Source: Spisula solida (Eukaryota > Mollusca > Bivalvia > Venerida > Mactridae). Taken from it: a stretch of DNA of 64,000 nt. Below, piece after piece: positions 1 through 12,780 of this stretch. Position 1 is the stretch's first letter. Every line of letters starts with the position of its first letter. The notes under the pieces were generated by a model, which searched no databases, was not told where the DNA came from, and saw nothing but the letters and a program-made list of their open reading frames with translations. The DNA lies in NCBI GenBank assembly GCA_947247005.1, contig OX365951.1, forward strand, positions 34,740,899-34,804,898. Reading direction: 5' to 3'. The translations under genes were made by a program, and so were the position numbers.

Positions 1-747
1 ACATGGTAACAGTAAATCTTAGAAAAGTAAAAGAACGCAAATATAAAAACATGTACATGTATAACAAATGTAACTATGTAAAGGTGTAATGCGTGTTTTG
101 TGTTTACAGTATAGGTCTGATATTTTACTACACAGTGACAATGTTGTGATTATAGTATTAACAAACACCGGAGATTGTAGAAACTATTGTTTTACATTTG
201 TACTAAAAATTGTAACATGTTCAGAGTTGTTCTCTCTTGAGCAACAACTTCAACAGTATTGATTAACAAATTTGTGTAAATATGATATTTTTACCGCGGC
301 GACTCTTCCAGCATGTGAGATTTAAACTTATAAACGCAAATGTATTATCGGCTACATATGACCAAAATAGTTAAATAATTGACAGAACTTTGTTTTCACT
401 CAGCCAACGCATATCACAAAATGTAGAGAATCGCAAAAACTGGCGACTTTACGTTGTGTTCTGCTAAATCTCAAAACTTGATATTTATTTCAGTTTTTGC
501 TGGCCAGATGTTTCACAGACGTTTTATATACAAATACCTTCTCCCGGCATGTGCACCTTGACAGATAAAAGTAACAATGATATAAGTAAGCGTGGCAAGA
601 ATTACAGAAAAAATGCCCATTACGTTGAGCTCCCTCACACACTCATACCGAAACCTGTATGATTTGATATCGTCAGCGACATTTACGTTTCATGTACTCA
701 CACAGACGAGATGATTATAGAACAACGCGCTGTTGTGACATACTGCT
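1..747. other. Non-coding, nothing recognised
   Basis: AT-rich sequence with no convincing open frame, RNA gene or repeat that I can identify. Confidence 0.5.
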
Positions 748-1139
748 GTGGAACATTACAACTTCACGTGTAGTGCTACAGAACAGTGCAATCCTCGCGG
801 CGACAGTACCATACCTCGGTATTACGAACAGAACAATGTAACAGTACCGTACCCCGGTACAGCGAACATTACAATGAGACGGTATCGTACCTCGGTACTG
901 CGAACAGTACAATGTGACGGTACCGTACCTCGTTACTACCAACTGTTCTATTTTACGGTCACGTACATCGGTTCTACGAATATTACTATTTCGTCGTATC
1001 GTACCACGGTACTACGAACAGCGCAATGTGACGATACCGTACCGTGGTACTACGAAATATACGTATAACGGTACAGTACCACGATACTAGTACAGTCACG
1101 TACAATACGAGGGTACTACGAAACAGTACGACGATACAT
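748..1139. repeat. Degenerate 38-bp tandem repeat
   Basis: About ten imperfect units of roughly 38 bp. Successive units begin gaacag-acaatgt and end in a KpnI-like palindromic core (variants of ggtaccgtaccncggtac). The clearest consecutive units start near 828, 866 and 904; later units are more diverged and vary in length. Each unit can fold on itself because of the GGTAC/GTACC inverted pairs. Short open frames on both strands here are repeat artefacts. Confidence 0.75.
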
Positions 1140-1488
1140 TGCGTTAATACATCATGCAATTTTATTACATTGTCCTTGTCATGTCGTACAATACTTTTGT
1201 CAGGTATGTACTTCTGTAAACAACACAACACATAATTTCACATCCAAATTTCATGTTGCCATGAGGTATGTAACTTATCATTGTATTTATTAAGACAATT
1301 TAAATTATTTCAAATTGCCATTCTTTAGCAAGTATTTGTATCGACTTGTGAGGGCAGGAAGTCAATAACAGACATCATTAACATACCGATTAGATACTCC
1401 GCCAAGGAAATTAATTAACAAAAGATGTACGACGGTATCTGTATTATTCATAATGACATTGATTTGACGTTGTAAACAACGTAGCGGG
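1140..1488. other. Non-coding, nothing recognised
   Basis: AT-rich spacer between the 38-bp array and a hairpin MITE; no gene or repeat structure seen. Confidence 0.5.
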
Positions 1489-1493
1489 TATCA

Positions 1494-1643
1494 AATAGAG
1501 AAACTCGGGTCACTTTCCGGTGAGAACAATGTTATCAGGCGAGGTGATATCGTCCGAGTGGCGAGCCTTTGGCGAGTCACCCCGGACGATATTGCCGAGT
1601 CTGATAACATTGTTCGATCCGGACAGTGACCCGAGTTTCTATT
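1494..1643. mobile_element. 150-bp hairpin MITE with 5-bp target duplication
   Basis: The element is almost entirely two inverted arms of about 70 bp. The left arm reads AATAGAGAAACTCGGGTCAC and the right arm ends CCCGAGTTTCTATT; internally, aacaatgttatcag pairs with ctgataacattgtt and gatatcgtccgag with a diverged partner. It is bounded by perfect direct repeats TATCA at 1489-1493 and 1644-1648, the expected mark of transposition. There is no coding capacity, so it is non-autonomous. A 5-bp duplication does not point to one superfamily without a search. It lies in non-coding DNA. Confidence 0.8.
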
Positions 1644-1648
1644 TATCA

Positions 1649-2860
1649 TGCAACCAGCAACACGGAACAAGTAAGGGGCGTAATTCCTCATATTTTAAAG
1701 TTACAACCGAGTTGTGGGTTTTAGTAGATCCAGTAAACCCGCCAATTAACACAATTAAATGTGCTTCCGCGACACAAAATATGTCTCAATTCTACGCTGC
1801 TTAACAAAAGAAATATTAAAAAAATAAAATATTTCAATTATATTCAGAAAGGGAAATCTTAGTTAATGGTATTACCAAATAACTACATTGTGTCATAATA
1901 GTAGAATAAAATTTAGCTCATGAATTTATGAAGTTTTTTTAATGAATCATCAATGACGTACGTGTATGAACAAGGTCGTTTACTACGTCATAAATCCTTC
2001 TGTTATTCTTAACAATGCCTTGGAATAAATATTAACGTGGACTATGTGAAACACTGGGTTGTTTGCGGTAACTGTCAGTGCAAAATTGAATGCTGGACGG
2101 GTGAAATAACTTCAAGAATTAACAGTTTATATAAGCTTACTCGTCTTAGTCAAGTTGATGGGTGGAGAATGGCAGTAGGGAGACCTCAATGCTTGGAAAA
2201 TCGATGGAAATAGAATATGGTAAGACATTGATCTTGTTGAAGAGCCTATTATATTTGTTTTATGTTTTACCTATGTATGAACCATATGGACACTGAATCT
2301 AACAATGATTTAACTGACCCTTAGTCTTAAGATTCGCCAAAAATTTCCGATTCTTTTCATTTTCAATGATTTTGTATGCGCATCGTAGCGAGTCTTCAAA
2401 TGAGTTCAAAATTGCATTTTGTCCAGTGTATTTGATGTGGAACCGTTGTCTATACATACTCTTTATGTTTATTTTTCTTTGATGATACTATGCCTGTGGA
2501 TTTATGTGTGTTTATTGTTTTTTTCAGGGCCTTTCCCAAACGATTGATCCGTGGATGACCCGTAAGAATTCAAGAACACTTACACTGGCGTAGCCCTACC
2601 TGGCGAAGAAATATTGCTGATGTTGGTTGTATTGTAAATCTAAACTTTGAATAAATATTAGCTATCAAATGTATATTTTTGTAGTTTTCAATAATGTGCA
2701 GGTCAATATTAGACGGAATAAGAAATTGGAAAATAGTCCGTGATTTGTGGGCGGAGCCAAAAAGTGTTCTCAGGCTACTAGCAGCCTATTGACCTGAGAA
2801 CACATAATGTTCTCAGGTCATGTGTTATCAGGCAGTTACCATGGCAGTTGCATGATAAAT
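1649..2860. other. Non-coding with a small inverted repeat
   Basis: No gene recognised. At 2764-2803 there is an 11-bp inverted repeat (gtgttctcagg / cctgagaacac), with a further copy of one arm at 2809-2820, just left of the 36-bp array. Confidence 0.5.
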
Positions 2861-3800
2861 AATGTATCGTTGCACTTAACGTGGCGGGTATCATGGAATG
2901 TATCGTAGCACTTAACGTGGTGGGTATCATAGAATGTATCGTAGCACTTAACGTGGCGTGTATCATAGAATGTATCGTAGCACTTAACGTGGTGGGTATC
3001 ATGGAATGTATCGTTGAACCTAACGTGGCGGGTATCATGGAATGTATCGTAGCACTTAACGTGGTGGGTATCATGGAATTTATCGTTGAACCTAACGTGG
3101 TGGGTATCGTGGAATTTATCGTTGAACCTAACGTGGTGGGTACCATGGAATGTATCGTTGTACCTAACGTGGCGGGTATCATGGAATTTATCGTTGTACC
3201 TAACGTGGCGGGTATCATGGAATTTATCGTTGTACCTAACGTGGCGGGTATCATGGAATTTATCGTTGAACCTAACGTGGGGGTATCATGGAATTTATCG
3301 TTGTACCTAACGTGGTGGGTATCATGGAATGTATCGTTGTACCTAACGTGGCGGGTATCATGGAATTTATCGTTGTACCTAACGTGGTGGGTACCATGGA
3401 ATTTATCGTTTTAACTAACGTGGCGGGTATCATGGAATGTATCGTTGTACCTAACGTGGTGGGTACCATGGAATTTATCGTTGTACCTAACGTGGCGGGT
3501 ATCATGGAATGTATCGTTGTACCTAACGTGGCGGGTATCATGGAATTTATCGTTGTACCTAACGTGGCGGGTATCATGGAATTTATCGTTGTACCTAACG
3601 TGGTGGGTATCATAGAATGTATCGTTGTACCTAACGTGGTGGGTATCATAGAATGTATCGTTGTACCTAACGTGGTTGGTATCATAGAATGTATCGTTGT
3701 ACTTAACGTGGTGGGTTTCATAGAATGTATCGTAGCACTTAACGTGGCGGGTATCATGGAATTTATCGTTGCACCTAATATAGCGTGTATAATAGAATAC
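2861..3800. repeat. 36-bp minisatellite, about 26 units
   Basis: Head-to-tail 36-bp units of the form cctaacgtggcgggtatcat followed by ggaatttatcgttgta. Unit variants (gcggg/gtggg, catgg/catag, gta/gaa/gca) are mixed along the array, the left edge using cttaac variants and the middle cctaac variants. Because 36 is divisible by three, several frames on both strands stay open for 145-177 codons; these give 12-residue peptide repeats with no start context, splice signal or known domain. I treat them as artefacts. One unit near 3271-3306 is a base short, which breaks the plus frame. Confidence 0.9.
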
Positions 3801-4867
3801 CAATCCTAAAATACAGACTACTACCGTGGATTGGTGTATACCGTACATTGTTAACTAAATGTCTATATAGTCTGGTTCGCATCCAAAAGGTTACAGTAGT
3901 TTAGACCCAAACTACTCGAAGTGATTTGGGACGGGAATCATACTCAAAGGGGTTCGACACATAAACCTACAATGATTAAAAACTGTTTTCAAAATCAAGA
4001 ATTACGGCTGTATTTTACCGTAGTTTGTTGTTGTTGTTGTGTGACGTTTAACATACCTTTAGCCAATCAGATAGCGTGTAACAGAAAGCAATTCGGGTGA
4101 GGTCACGCGATATAAACAAGGTGAAATACAGTTGAAAACCATGGTTGGTCCTCTTTGAATGGTGTTTGTTCGTTACAGAAACGAATTTGGAAGTAGTTAT
4201 TGCTCGCAATCGATGACAAAATAAATTTTACGTTACAGTGGGCCATTCACGGGGAAGCAGTAAGCTTACTTTATGTATTTTACTCTTGTGAAGTTGACCT
4301 ATGCCGGCTCGATATATGTACGAGGATATGTCTTACCTCGCTGAAAAAATCTTTTCGGGGATGTTTGGAGTCATGTTGTGAGCGTAATAGTTTTTGTTTA
4401 CGTAAAGTTTGTTTGGGTTTGTTTTGTAGATAGATTATTCAGCTGTTGATAACACCAAGCCATAGTTATATATGTCCTTATTTGGCGAAGAGATGACCGT
4501 TTGAACGAGATGCGGTGTGATTCTCGTTGAGACTAAAAGAAAATTAAAAAATGTTAATACAATGTATTGCTAAATTTATCAAGCATGCTATGTCTTTTCG
4601 TACTAAGACCCTTAACGTCATTACTGTCTATATGATAATATGTCACTTGTTATTATGTCATTGTATTTGTTCTGGTATGTATATAATTTTGTATTAATTT
4701 ATTTGTAAATATGTTTTGCCATATTTATATTTTTTTATTTGTAAATAGCCAAAATCTATGTTCTTTGCATTAACATATAATTAAATAGCGTAGTATACAT
4801 GTACATGTAAAATCAATATTCAACTGTGGACTAAAGGGTTGAAATATGTATACATTGAATAGATGAT
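3801..4867. other. Non-coding, short (TTG)n tract
   Basis: No gene recognised. A short (TTG)n microsatellite sits near 4024-4040; similar tracts occur near 9871 and 10644. A 77-codon plus frame at 4200-4433 has no recognisable features and is not called. Confidence 0.45.
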
Positions 4868-5900
4868 TAAGTAGTATTGCGTTTCCATTCCAAGAATTGT
4901 CTAATAAAAGAACTTAGGTTCTCTGTCTATATGTAATGGAATATTATTCCAAATAGATGCTCCTGAATAGCAAAAAGATTTCTTAAAGAATTCCATGTTT
5001 GGGTGTGGTGCAACCAACTTTTCATTCGTTGTTGATCTTAGTCCAGGGGTGGTTTTCAATATTGATCTAACCTGACTTAAGGATAAGGACAACCAATCAG
5101 ATCACACCATATTAAACTCTTGGTCAATAACAGGCATTATGAGTGGCTATCCGTATACTCCAATTAAATAAGATCAATATTGAATACCACCCCAGGATTA
5201 GATTTTAACACAAATTTATCACTTAGATATTTTGGGATTTTATTTTGCATTGAGTTATACATTAAAACAGCTTTTTTATATATTATTCTTTTATGAATTG
5301 TCATCCAATTTAGGTTAATGAACAGTTCTTCTGATAGCTGGTCATGTGGTTTATCCAGAATTACTATAACTGCCCTTTTTTGAAAATTGTAAAGTTTATC
5401 TCTGAGTTATTTGGCACATGGTAGGTATAGTAGAGAGTAACATTTTTTAAGAACATGATCAACTTGTCTTTTCCATGTTAGAGTTTGATCTACAAAGATA
5501 CCAAGCAGCTTTTCTTCTTTTGAATTTGAAAGAACTTGATTGTTAAGAGTTTTATTTGAATCATCATATTCAGCTTTGTCTTTAAGCTTTTGGTAATATT
5601 TGGGCATTTGGTATCATGGGGTTTTGTGTGCACCATGTTTCACTAATGTTTACCTGTTCTTGTAGGGAAGCGTGAACGTTGCTGAATGCTTTACCTGAAG
5701 CAGACAGTGTAGTGTCATCAGCGAACATTTCGATTTTTATGCTATTATGTTAATAGAGGGGAAGATCATTTATGTAGATAATGAAAAGTAAGGGTCCTAA
5801 AACTGATCCTTGTGAGACTCCAGCATTGATGCCCTTGGCATCTGACAACTGACCTGATATGCTAACTTTTTGGAAACGGTTCTGTACTTCATAAAACTGC
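4868..5900 (-). pseudogene. Decayed non-LTR retrotransposon reverse transcriptase
   Basis: Read on the minus strand from about 5890 down, conceptual translation gives RT-domain landmarks in order: GVSQGSVLGPLLFIIYINDL, then a catalytic-box relative FADDTT, then EKLLGIFVDQTLTWKRQVDH, then NFQKRAV and LNWMTIHKRIIYKKA, then CYSGASIWNNIP near the C-terminus at about 4930. This order is that of the RT core, thumb and C-terminal segment of LINE-type (jockey/CR1-like) polyproteins. In-frame stops (for example within the ND-L-P region and after LPCAK), an apparent short deletion, and a 156-bp MITE at 5042-5197 show it is dead. No 5' endonuclease domain is visible, so it is also 5'-truncated. Confidence 0.85.
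5042..5197. mobile_element. 156-bp MITE nested in the LINE remnant
   Basis: Terminal inverted repeats tccaggggtggt / accaccccagga continue inward as caatattgatct / agatcaatattg. Direct repeats TTAG flank it at 5038-5041 and 5198-5201. The reverse-transcriptase reading resumes on the far side, so the MITE inserted into an existing LINE copy. It has no coding capacity. Confidence 0.75.
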
Positions 5901-7955
5901 AAAACTAAGACTTTGTTTACTTTTAATAAACTGTATTCAAACAGTGTTAACCAATACGTTTCTACGGAACATTACAGTTGGGGTATATATTTATGTTAAA
6001 GTACAAAGCCACAAAGCTCCTATCCTCAAAACTGTGTTATGTTTATGGGACAGATTGTGTATAAAACCTGCAAGTAGAAAGCATGGTGTTAGATTTTTTA
6101 AACTTCGTAATATCAACAATATTCTACAGCAGTCAGATCAAACAATATATTGCAGAGTATATAGTGTAAAAAACTACAAAGAGATGTGGCATTTATTGGG
6201 GAAGTAAATGTATGGTGTGAACAACATGTTACAGACACTGTCTGTGGTGATATAAACCATAAAGCCGAGGACTGGGAAAGTGTCTTACTCATTGATACAA
6301 AGTAAAAGGCGTGTACCTTACATCAATATATTACGTGCTGATAATTGTGATACCCCTGCTGAGTCAGCTATTTTAAGATACGTTCCGATATCAGTTTGAT
6401 TAGAGAAAGTAGTGTCCCATTGGACGTATCAAATTATTGAATAATTATGTCTATATATCTCTACAAAGATAATTATGATATTGTTGATTAACCCGGATTA
6501 TGTTGTATCTCTAAGACTTACTGCCCCGGTACCATTAGATCAGTAATTTTAGAGCTCACGATAAGTACAATACCTTATCAAAATATCTCCGTAATCTTCA
6601 TATAAAAATTAGTTTCAGTGTTGGCCGTTTTCAGTCTTTGACAAAATGTCATTGCGAAGTAGATGATGTGTTCTTTGAATGGTAGCTATTAAATACAGAA
6701 AGAGGTGCCGCTTTGAACCATACGATATTGTAAATGACTCACAACTTAATGACTCACGACTTTAGGCATTGAATCACAATCATTAGGGGGCTCAAACTCA
6801 TTGAAACATTATCTTAAATATACAACACGTTTTGTGTAATCGTCCCAAACGAATAAAGTTTCATCAATGGCCATTCCCGGACCCCTCTCGGGCTCTTGCA
6901 ATATGATTGGCGTTCTGTGTGAACTATTAATCATGAAACAGAGATTAAATAGAAATTAAATGCGTTTACCATTTACTAACGAGTATTTAGGGCCAGAGTT
7001 TATAGCAAATTCACTGTAGCTCTTGCCATTAACGTAATTGCTTCGTGATGGAAGTTCATACATTGACTAGCTAAATTTCTAAGAACTAACCTATAGTATA
7101 TATAAACCACATGATCTACCACGTAATTAAATACATATCTGAGTCAAAAATATTAAACACGTCGATCGCAGATCATTATTAATATAATGAATATATCCAT
7201 GCTCTGAATAAAACACAATCTTAACGTCTTCATACAGCATTTAGCTTCCGCAAGCATTATTAATTTATTTCTGACTTACTTAAGTATAGGTTGGAGTTCA
7301 ATCAAACGTTTTCTTCAATGACTAGTGCCTTAAGGGAGCGAGAAGACGGAATCAAGCCCGCGGATTAGTCGAAAAGTCGAGCAAACACTAAGTTCTTTTC
7401 GGATTGATGTGCGCATTGTTTCATTCACCCGCCAAACAATACAGATTACAATGTATGAAGAATAAAGAGTGCCACCAGACAACCCTGCTTAGCTACATGC
7501 TGTATCTGAAAAGTGTTTGCGTTGTTCAAAGTCAGTACACAGCATTTAGATGTTCTTTGTGAAGTTCTCTGGTATCCTACAGTATGTTAGGATCCGCCAG
7601 GGTGCTGGTGTGAGGACGCTGTCGAACGTTCTCTAAAGATATATGAAGCTGGCATAGATGCTGGTATTCCATTCGATTCATTTACTTCCTTCAAAGTTAT
7701 TCGCATTATACCACGTACACCAATATGTGATACAAACAGAGTAATACCTTTACTACTACAGGCCCATGGTGGCCATATAAATGGAGTGACCACTAGAATA
7801 GGTTGAAGTTGGACTATGATTAAGATTTGCGTATTCGTAGTATGTTAGATATGGAATAGCAAAATATAAGAAGGCACTTAATTTAATATCACAGCGTGTG
7901 TGTTAATAGTGTTACATTCACTGATAGTAGCGCGACTTCTATTCTTAAACCTCTT
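5901..7955. other. Non-coding; one unrecognised 87-codon open frame
   Basis: Mostly AT-rich DNA without recognisable genes. A plus frame at 5944-6207 (87 codons) has a protein-like composition with basic and aromatic residues (for example RKHGVRFFKLRNINN), and an aligned frame appears to continue to about 6290 after a shift (VWCEQHVTDTVCGDINHKAE). It may be a fragment of a mobile-element protein, but I do not recognise the family. Other frames here look random. Confidence 0.35.
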
Positions 7956-8104
7956 AGGACTTTTTGACAGACAAACAATGGGTCATATAGCTTTTCATAG
8001 CTGAACTTAGGCTAGTCAGTTTTGTCATAGCTGAAACTAGGTCGTTCGACGTTTTGACAGCTGAATAGTGGACTTTCAGATATTTTGTCGTTTTGTTGTG
8101 TGTG

Positions 8105-8195
8105 GGTTATTGTGCCGTGAAATGATGGCTTGTGTTGTTTATATGTTTTCTGAGCTCGACTGTTTAAGTTGAGTGCTGGCTTTCCTGATTTATTA
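8105..8195 (-). repeat. Dispersed short repeat, copy 1
   Basis: Minus-strand copy of a short repeat with the core cttaaccagccgagcacag followed by aaacacacaaggcacaatgcc, here diverged. Related copies lie at about 19,775-19,870 (+), 35,040-35,125 (+) and 47,630-47,715 (-). Confidence 0.5.
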
Positions 8196-9812
8196 TTCTC
8201 TGTTGGCTTACTGAGCAGACGACGACAAACAGACACAAGTGAAAGCGTGTACCTTGTCATCTTCCAATGATAGATCTAACATGTGCTCAGTGCAGATTGC
8301 ATGTAGACATATCCAGACAATCTTGAAGCGTTATCAGTGAGCACTAGGTTATTAGACCAATATAACAACCAACAAGCTGCTGCCATAATTCATAATTATT
8401 CTGATTACGATGGATATTATCTTTGAATAGTGTTGCTTATTTTTGGCGTCGCCATGGTTTCAACATAGTGTCTGATGACAATCATGCATCAATGGCTTAT
8501 GTTTTTATTACAAAATGGAATATATCAAAATTCTGATCTTAACGAAGTTATCACCACTGAATGGAATGTATTTACTTTCAAATCAAGAACATTCTAATGT
8601 GTAATAAGTACATTCAGTGCAGTGATAAACATTTAAAACACTCAACTTTTCTATAGAATAAGCACAAGTATCTACGATTGATTGATTGATCAGATATGTG
8701 AATTATAGTTATCAATAATATAAAAAAAATACTTGAAAAATAAAAAATCTCGCGAGGAACCGACCAAGTTTTTTAATTTTATAGCCTATTTATCAAAGAA
8801 TATAACCTAAAGTCATTTATTACACCATATTACGTCTAGCTAAGTACTTTTTCTTATTCCAGTTAGTGTAATGGGCTTACAGACCTTGAGATGGAGATCT
8901 CTGTTCTGTAATTACATTTAATACTCTTGCTCATAACGCAATTTGACAGAAATTCAATTTGTTCTTTCAATATTTACATTTTCAATAAGGAATAACGCGT
9001 TTGTTACGTATTTTTAAAACATTCTTTATTTTTTTATGTGCATTTATAAGACATTTAACGTTATAAAGACATCGGCAGACAAATTATATTAATAGTAAAA
9101 TGAGAAAACAACTTTGAGAGATGTTTACGGTAAAGTCGATTGATGTGTTAGCATAATAAAAATATAATAACAAATTGTTACATAATAAAGTTATATTTTA
9201 TTTTTTTCTTGGAATTAATGTCTACTTCTGAAATGCAACACCTTAGTTATTAGTTCGTGTTTACATAATTTTTATATTTACTTCAATACCATTGTCCATT
9301 TTCACCACAATGTTATAGACACGCATGTCCTACCGTTGCCTAAAAGTTCTTTTCGGAATGAAGAGTAACTATGTTGTTGCTCTGTATGCAACTGACGATT
9401 CTACATAAGAGGACACAATCGTGACGTCATAGATTAACAGAACCTGCGACAAGAAAAATCCTTGGCCGAGTATTCGACGATATTTGATTGCACATATACA
9501 TTGTACAATATGAACCTCGTCTATCATCCCAAATTAAGTTCAATCAACACCACCCTCCTACTGTATTAGACAGTTAGTTATAAATCTTCATCACTTAAAA
9601 TATACCTTATCTACTTTCTCAATTATAGTTTCGTAAGACGTGTAAAGATAAATGTTTTAAATTATACTGCTCCTGGAACTAGCACGTGTGCCTAGTTAAA
9701 ACAACATAGACTTTTCTAGAATTAGCATCATCAAACTATCGTATCGGCTATAAATTTGTTTAAGATGTAATCACAGGTACATATTCATTATTTTGATTCT
9801 AACATAGCTAAT

Positions 9813-11238
9813 AGGGGAATTCGAAGCGACCGGGAAATCCCCAGTAACGGTTACATGCGAAAACGGACGCTTGTTGTTGTTGTTGTTGTAGTTTTGCATT
9901 CGCTAACGCCGTTATTTTTTGTTGACAGACCGGATCTCTATGGTCACTAGGTAGACGGACTCTTGCTTCCGACTTCCGGTAGCAGGAATTTGATATCGAG
10001 AAATCTATAACCGTTCTTGATTCTATTTTTATTTTTTAAATGTGGAACATAAATAAAAATCATTGTAAAAGACCAGAATAAAACTATAATTAAATATTTA
10101 TAGAATAAATTTATTATGCCAAAAAACCTTTAAATAAAAAAATCAGCCTTCCATGGTTGCTGTTCAACCAGTCTCCTAAATGGAAGACACTCTTTTCCAT
10201 AGTTTAAAAAACAAAAAAGGCAGCCATTTTCTGCCCGCTTCGGAAGGCAATTTTAACATTTTCAGTGCATAAACGATGCTTCAAACTGTTATGAGACACA
10301 TGATTACTCTGAGATTACGAAGTAAGTCGAGCGGGAAACGTTCAAATGTGCGAAATATCAACCAATCTTAAGAAAATCTAATAAAAACGACACATGTTCA
10401 GGTTACTTCTTTTTGCAAAGCGGTTACTTCCCTTTGCAATACAATGAATATAAAGTCCGTTTCAGGTCTTTACGTATCCGGACCGGACGGTGATAATTCC
10501 ACATCGTAGTTGTAGGTTATTGTAAAGAAAGTAGCACGAATGCATTTCGTAATTCCTCGCCGAGATATAATAAGAAATCCCTCCAAAATCGTCAAAAATT
10601 GTAAAAATATTCGCGGGATAAAGGTCGCGAAAACTAATTAAATGTTGTTGTTGTTGTGATTTGATACAATAAAACCCGGAATTTTCCGTCTGAATATCTT
10701 TTATGTTTTGATGATTATTTTGAGTTTATTTAACAAGAAAAGGTGATTAAGATTAAAGATGTTTGATAATTAATCGTAATGTGATTAATTGAAACGAAAA
10801 TAGCCTTTTCTCTGGAACAAAAGTACTGTCTGATATGCTCATGCAACCCATTATAAAAAGGTAAAATATCAAATTAGGCCTATTTGAAATCAGTTGTTAT
10901 ATATGGTTTATATCTAATTATATGTAAACTAGTAACCCCTGAATTAAATAGACCTAGAATTAAACAAATTGAAAAACGTGCGTTATCCACAGAGAGATAT
11001 ATTTTCATTTTGATCGGGCTGACAAATGTTCATTCGGACAACATTTTTATTTATGCCAGTCCGAATGACTGTTCAAAATCCTTTTAAAGTTTTCGCATCT
11101 GAACTTTAAAGCAAGAATGATAAATGACTAAGCATTTTTTCGCTATGCCTTCTACGTGGTTCTGTCTGGGAGCCAAAGACTATAGTGTCGAAGACCTGAT
11201 GGGAAATTCCCTACTTGATGCAGTGCATTTGTTCATAT
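9813..11238. mobile_element. 1.43-kb insertion in X1 relative to X2
   Basis: X2 reads agccaat directly joined to attccgctttatataac at about 19,465-19,485, whereas X1 has about 1,427 extra bases between the same two sequences. The extra block starts aggggaattcgaagcgaccg and ends gcatttgttcat. I see no terminal inverted repeat, target duplication longer than 1-2 bp, or recognisable coding sequence. It could be an insertion in X1 or a deletion in X2; a transposon of unknown class is one reading. Confidence 0.5.
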
Positions 11239-11749
11239 TATTCCGCTTTATATAACGCATCAAAACATAGTAACCGCTGCACTAGTTTCTTCCTCGGAAT
11301 GCTATTAAGTTATTTGCCGTAGCTCTGTGTTTTAACGGTCATTCATGCACGCCTTAGTATCCTCTATGTGTATAATTATAGGTGAAACCGCTGTTGGTGT
11401 TAGAATTATAGTTATTGTACACAGCTATAAATATAATGTAATTAAACTTCACTAAAAGTACAATTTTTACCATTAAAATATGAACCTCGTGGCCCATGCA
11501 GGGGGTAGTAAATTGATCAAATTGATACATATCAGTAAATAACACTTACAATTTATTACTTTGTATCAACGAGTTAATTATCAAGAACATAATAATGGTA
11601 ATACATGTAATTGATAACACTATTTTGAATCATGTTTCATCTTTTCTGTATCGCGATCTAACCGTTGGAACAGGTCATACTGTTAGTAATGCTAACGATA
11701 AAAGAGATTATTTAATTTTGAAGCTTTAAATATCCCAACACTAGATTGT

Positions 11750-12780
11750 TATACTACGCGGGCAACTCCATATAGCGATAACTCTTCACAGTTAATTCGT
11801 TTTGCAAGGGCTTGTTCTCGGCTATCAGAATTTACCACTTGAAATGGTACCACTGCCATAAATATCGTAAAACTTTTGTCAAATGGTATCACCGAAAGAC
11901 AGATAAGATTTAGTTTCTAAATATGCTAAGAATAAAAAGACACTCTAATGACATGGTCTGTCTCAAACTGACGTTCGTAGTGATGTAATGTACAAACTCA
12001 GAGTGATATTGACTCATAGACGCTTTCGTGATATGTTTATCAAAACAAAACGATTTCTGAGAAGAGCTCAATGGTGCAGTAACCTTCATGCTTCATAATG
12101 GGTCCCTTTACAATGAGTACCATTGTATACTTTCTGTACTACTTTTGGGGTTTTGTTGATATAACAGTTGATGTTTCATGTTTTACATACATGTACTAAG
12201 ATATATCATATGCGGCATTTCAATTACGTAGGGACTACATGACTGTAATCTTTTACACTGCCATCTTGCGTTAGCCTGTCTAGAGGGTGAATATACACCT
12301 TACAACTAGTTTAAGCCCCCGGTCAGTCCGTACCAAGGCGCAAGTTATTTGCATGTGCTGTCCACTAATTCTATTTTTTGTTGGTTATCCTATTGTCCTT
12401 TTGCTTCGGAGTTTGTGGCACTTTGTAATTTCGAAGTTCTTCCTAATGCTGCTTAGCTGACATATACACAGTTTCTGTAAGTTGCTGTTTTCAGTGTTGT
12501 CCTTGTGGTATGTGGTTGCCTAGTGATCCGTTGTTGACTGTTGACTTTTACTCAGGTTATGTTTGACTGACTGTGACAGCAGACTGTCGAAGTCCTGCGT
12601 CGTGTTATTGTAGCTGTAAAGGTTTTCTTGTTCATTTTTATTTTATGATTCTTACTTGCACTTGTAATCTGAAATATTTTCTTTTTTGTGCGTTTTAACG
12701 TGTAGACCTATGTCTTTTGTGCTCTACTGATTTTGTTCAGAGCTACCTTCCCATACCGACTACACCTCGCCATTGTAGAT
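11750..12780 (+). mobile_element. Retroelement 3' remnant, decayed
   Basis: A short translated stretch beginning near 11,753 (SSQLIRFARACSRLSEF) matches the better-preserved copy at 23,362-23,596 (ASQIIRFARACSRMEDF). The downstream sequence, including a block near 12,563-12,650 (gactgactgtgacagcagac through agctgtaaaggtttt), matches the 3' regions of the copies ending near 24,760 and 45,420. In-frame stops make it non-functional. It abuts the left edge of segment Y1. Confidence 0.6.

Larger units (their letters stand above)
7956..11500. repeat. Segment X1, paralogous to 18.2-19.6 kb
   Basis: Blocks of this segment recur in order at 18.2-19.6 kb: a CAGCTG-rich motif and a gagcagacgacgacaaacag block near 8210-8300 (compare 18,236-18,320 and 18,390-18,480); a block at about 9462-9812 (compare 19,112-19,468) containing ccaccctcctactgt and ttagttataaatcttcatca; and a block at 11,239-11,420 (compare 19,469-19,610). 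The pieces of X1 are separated by extra sequence. No protein-coding gene is evident within it. Confidence 0.7.

Noticed and set aside
2881..3414. 177-codon repetitive open frame and its overlapping partners
   Set aside because: Produced by the 36-bp minisatellite; several frames on both strands are equally open.
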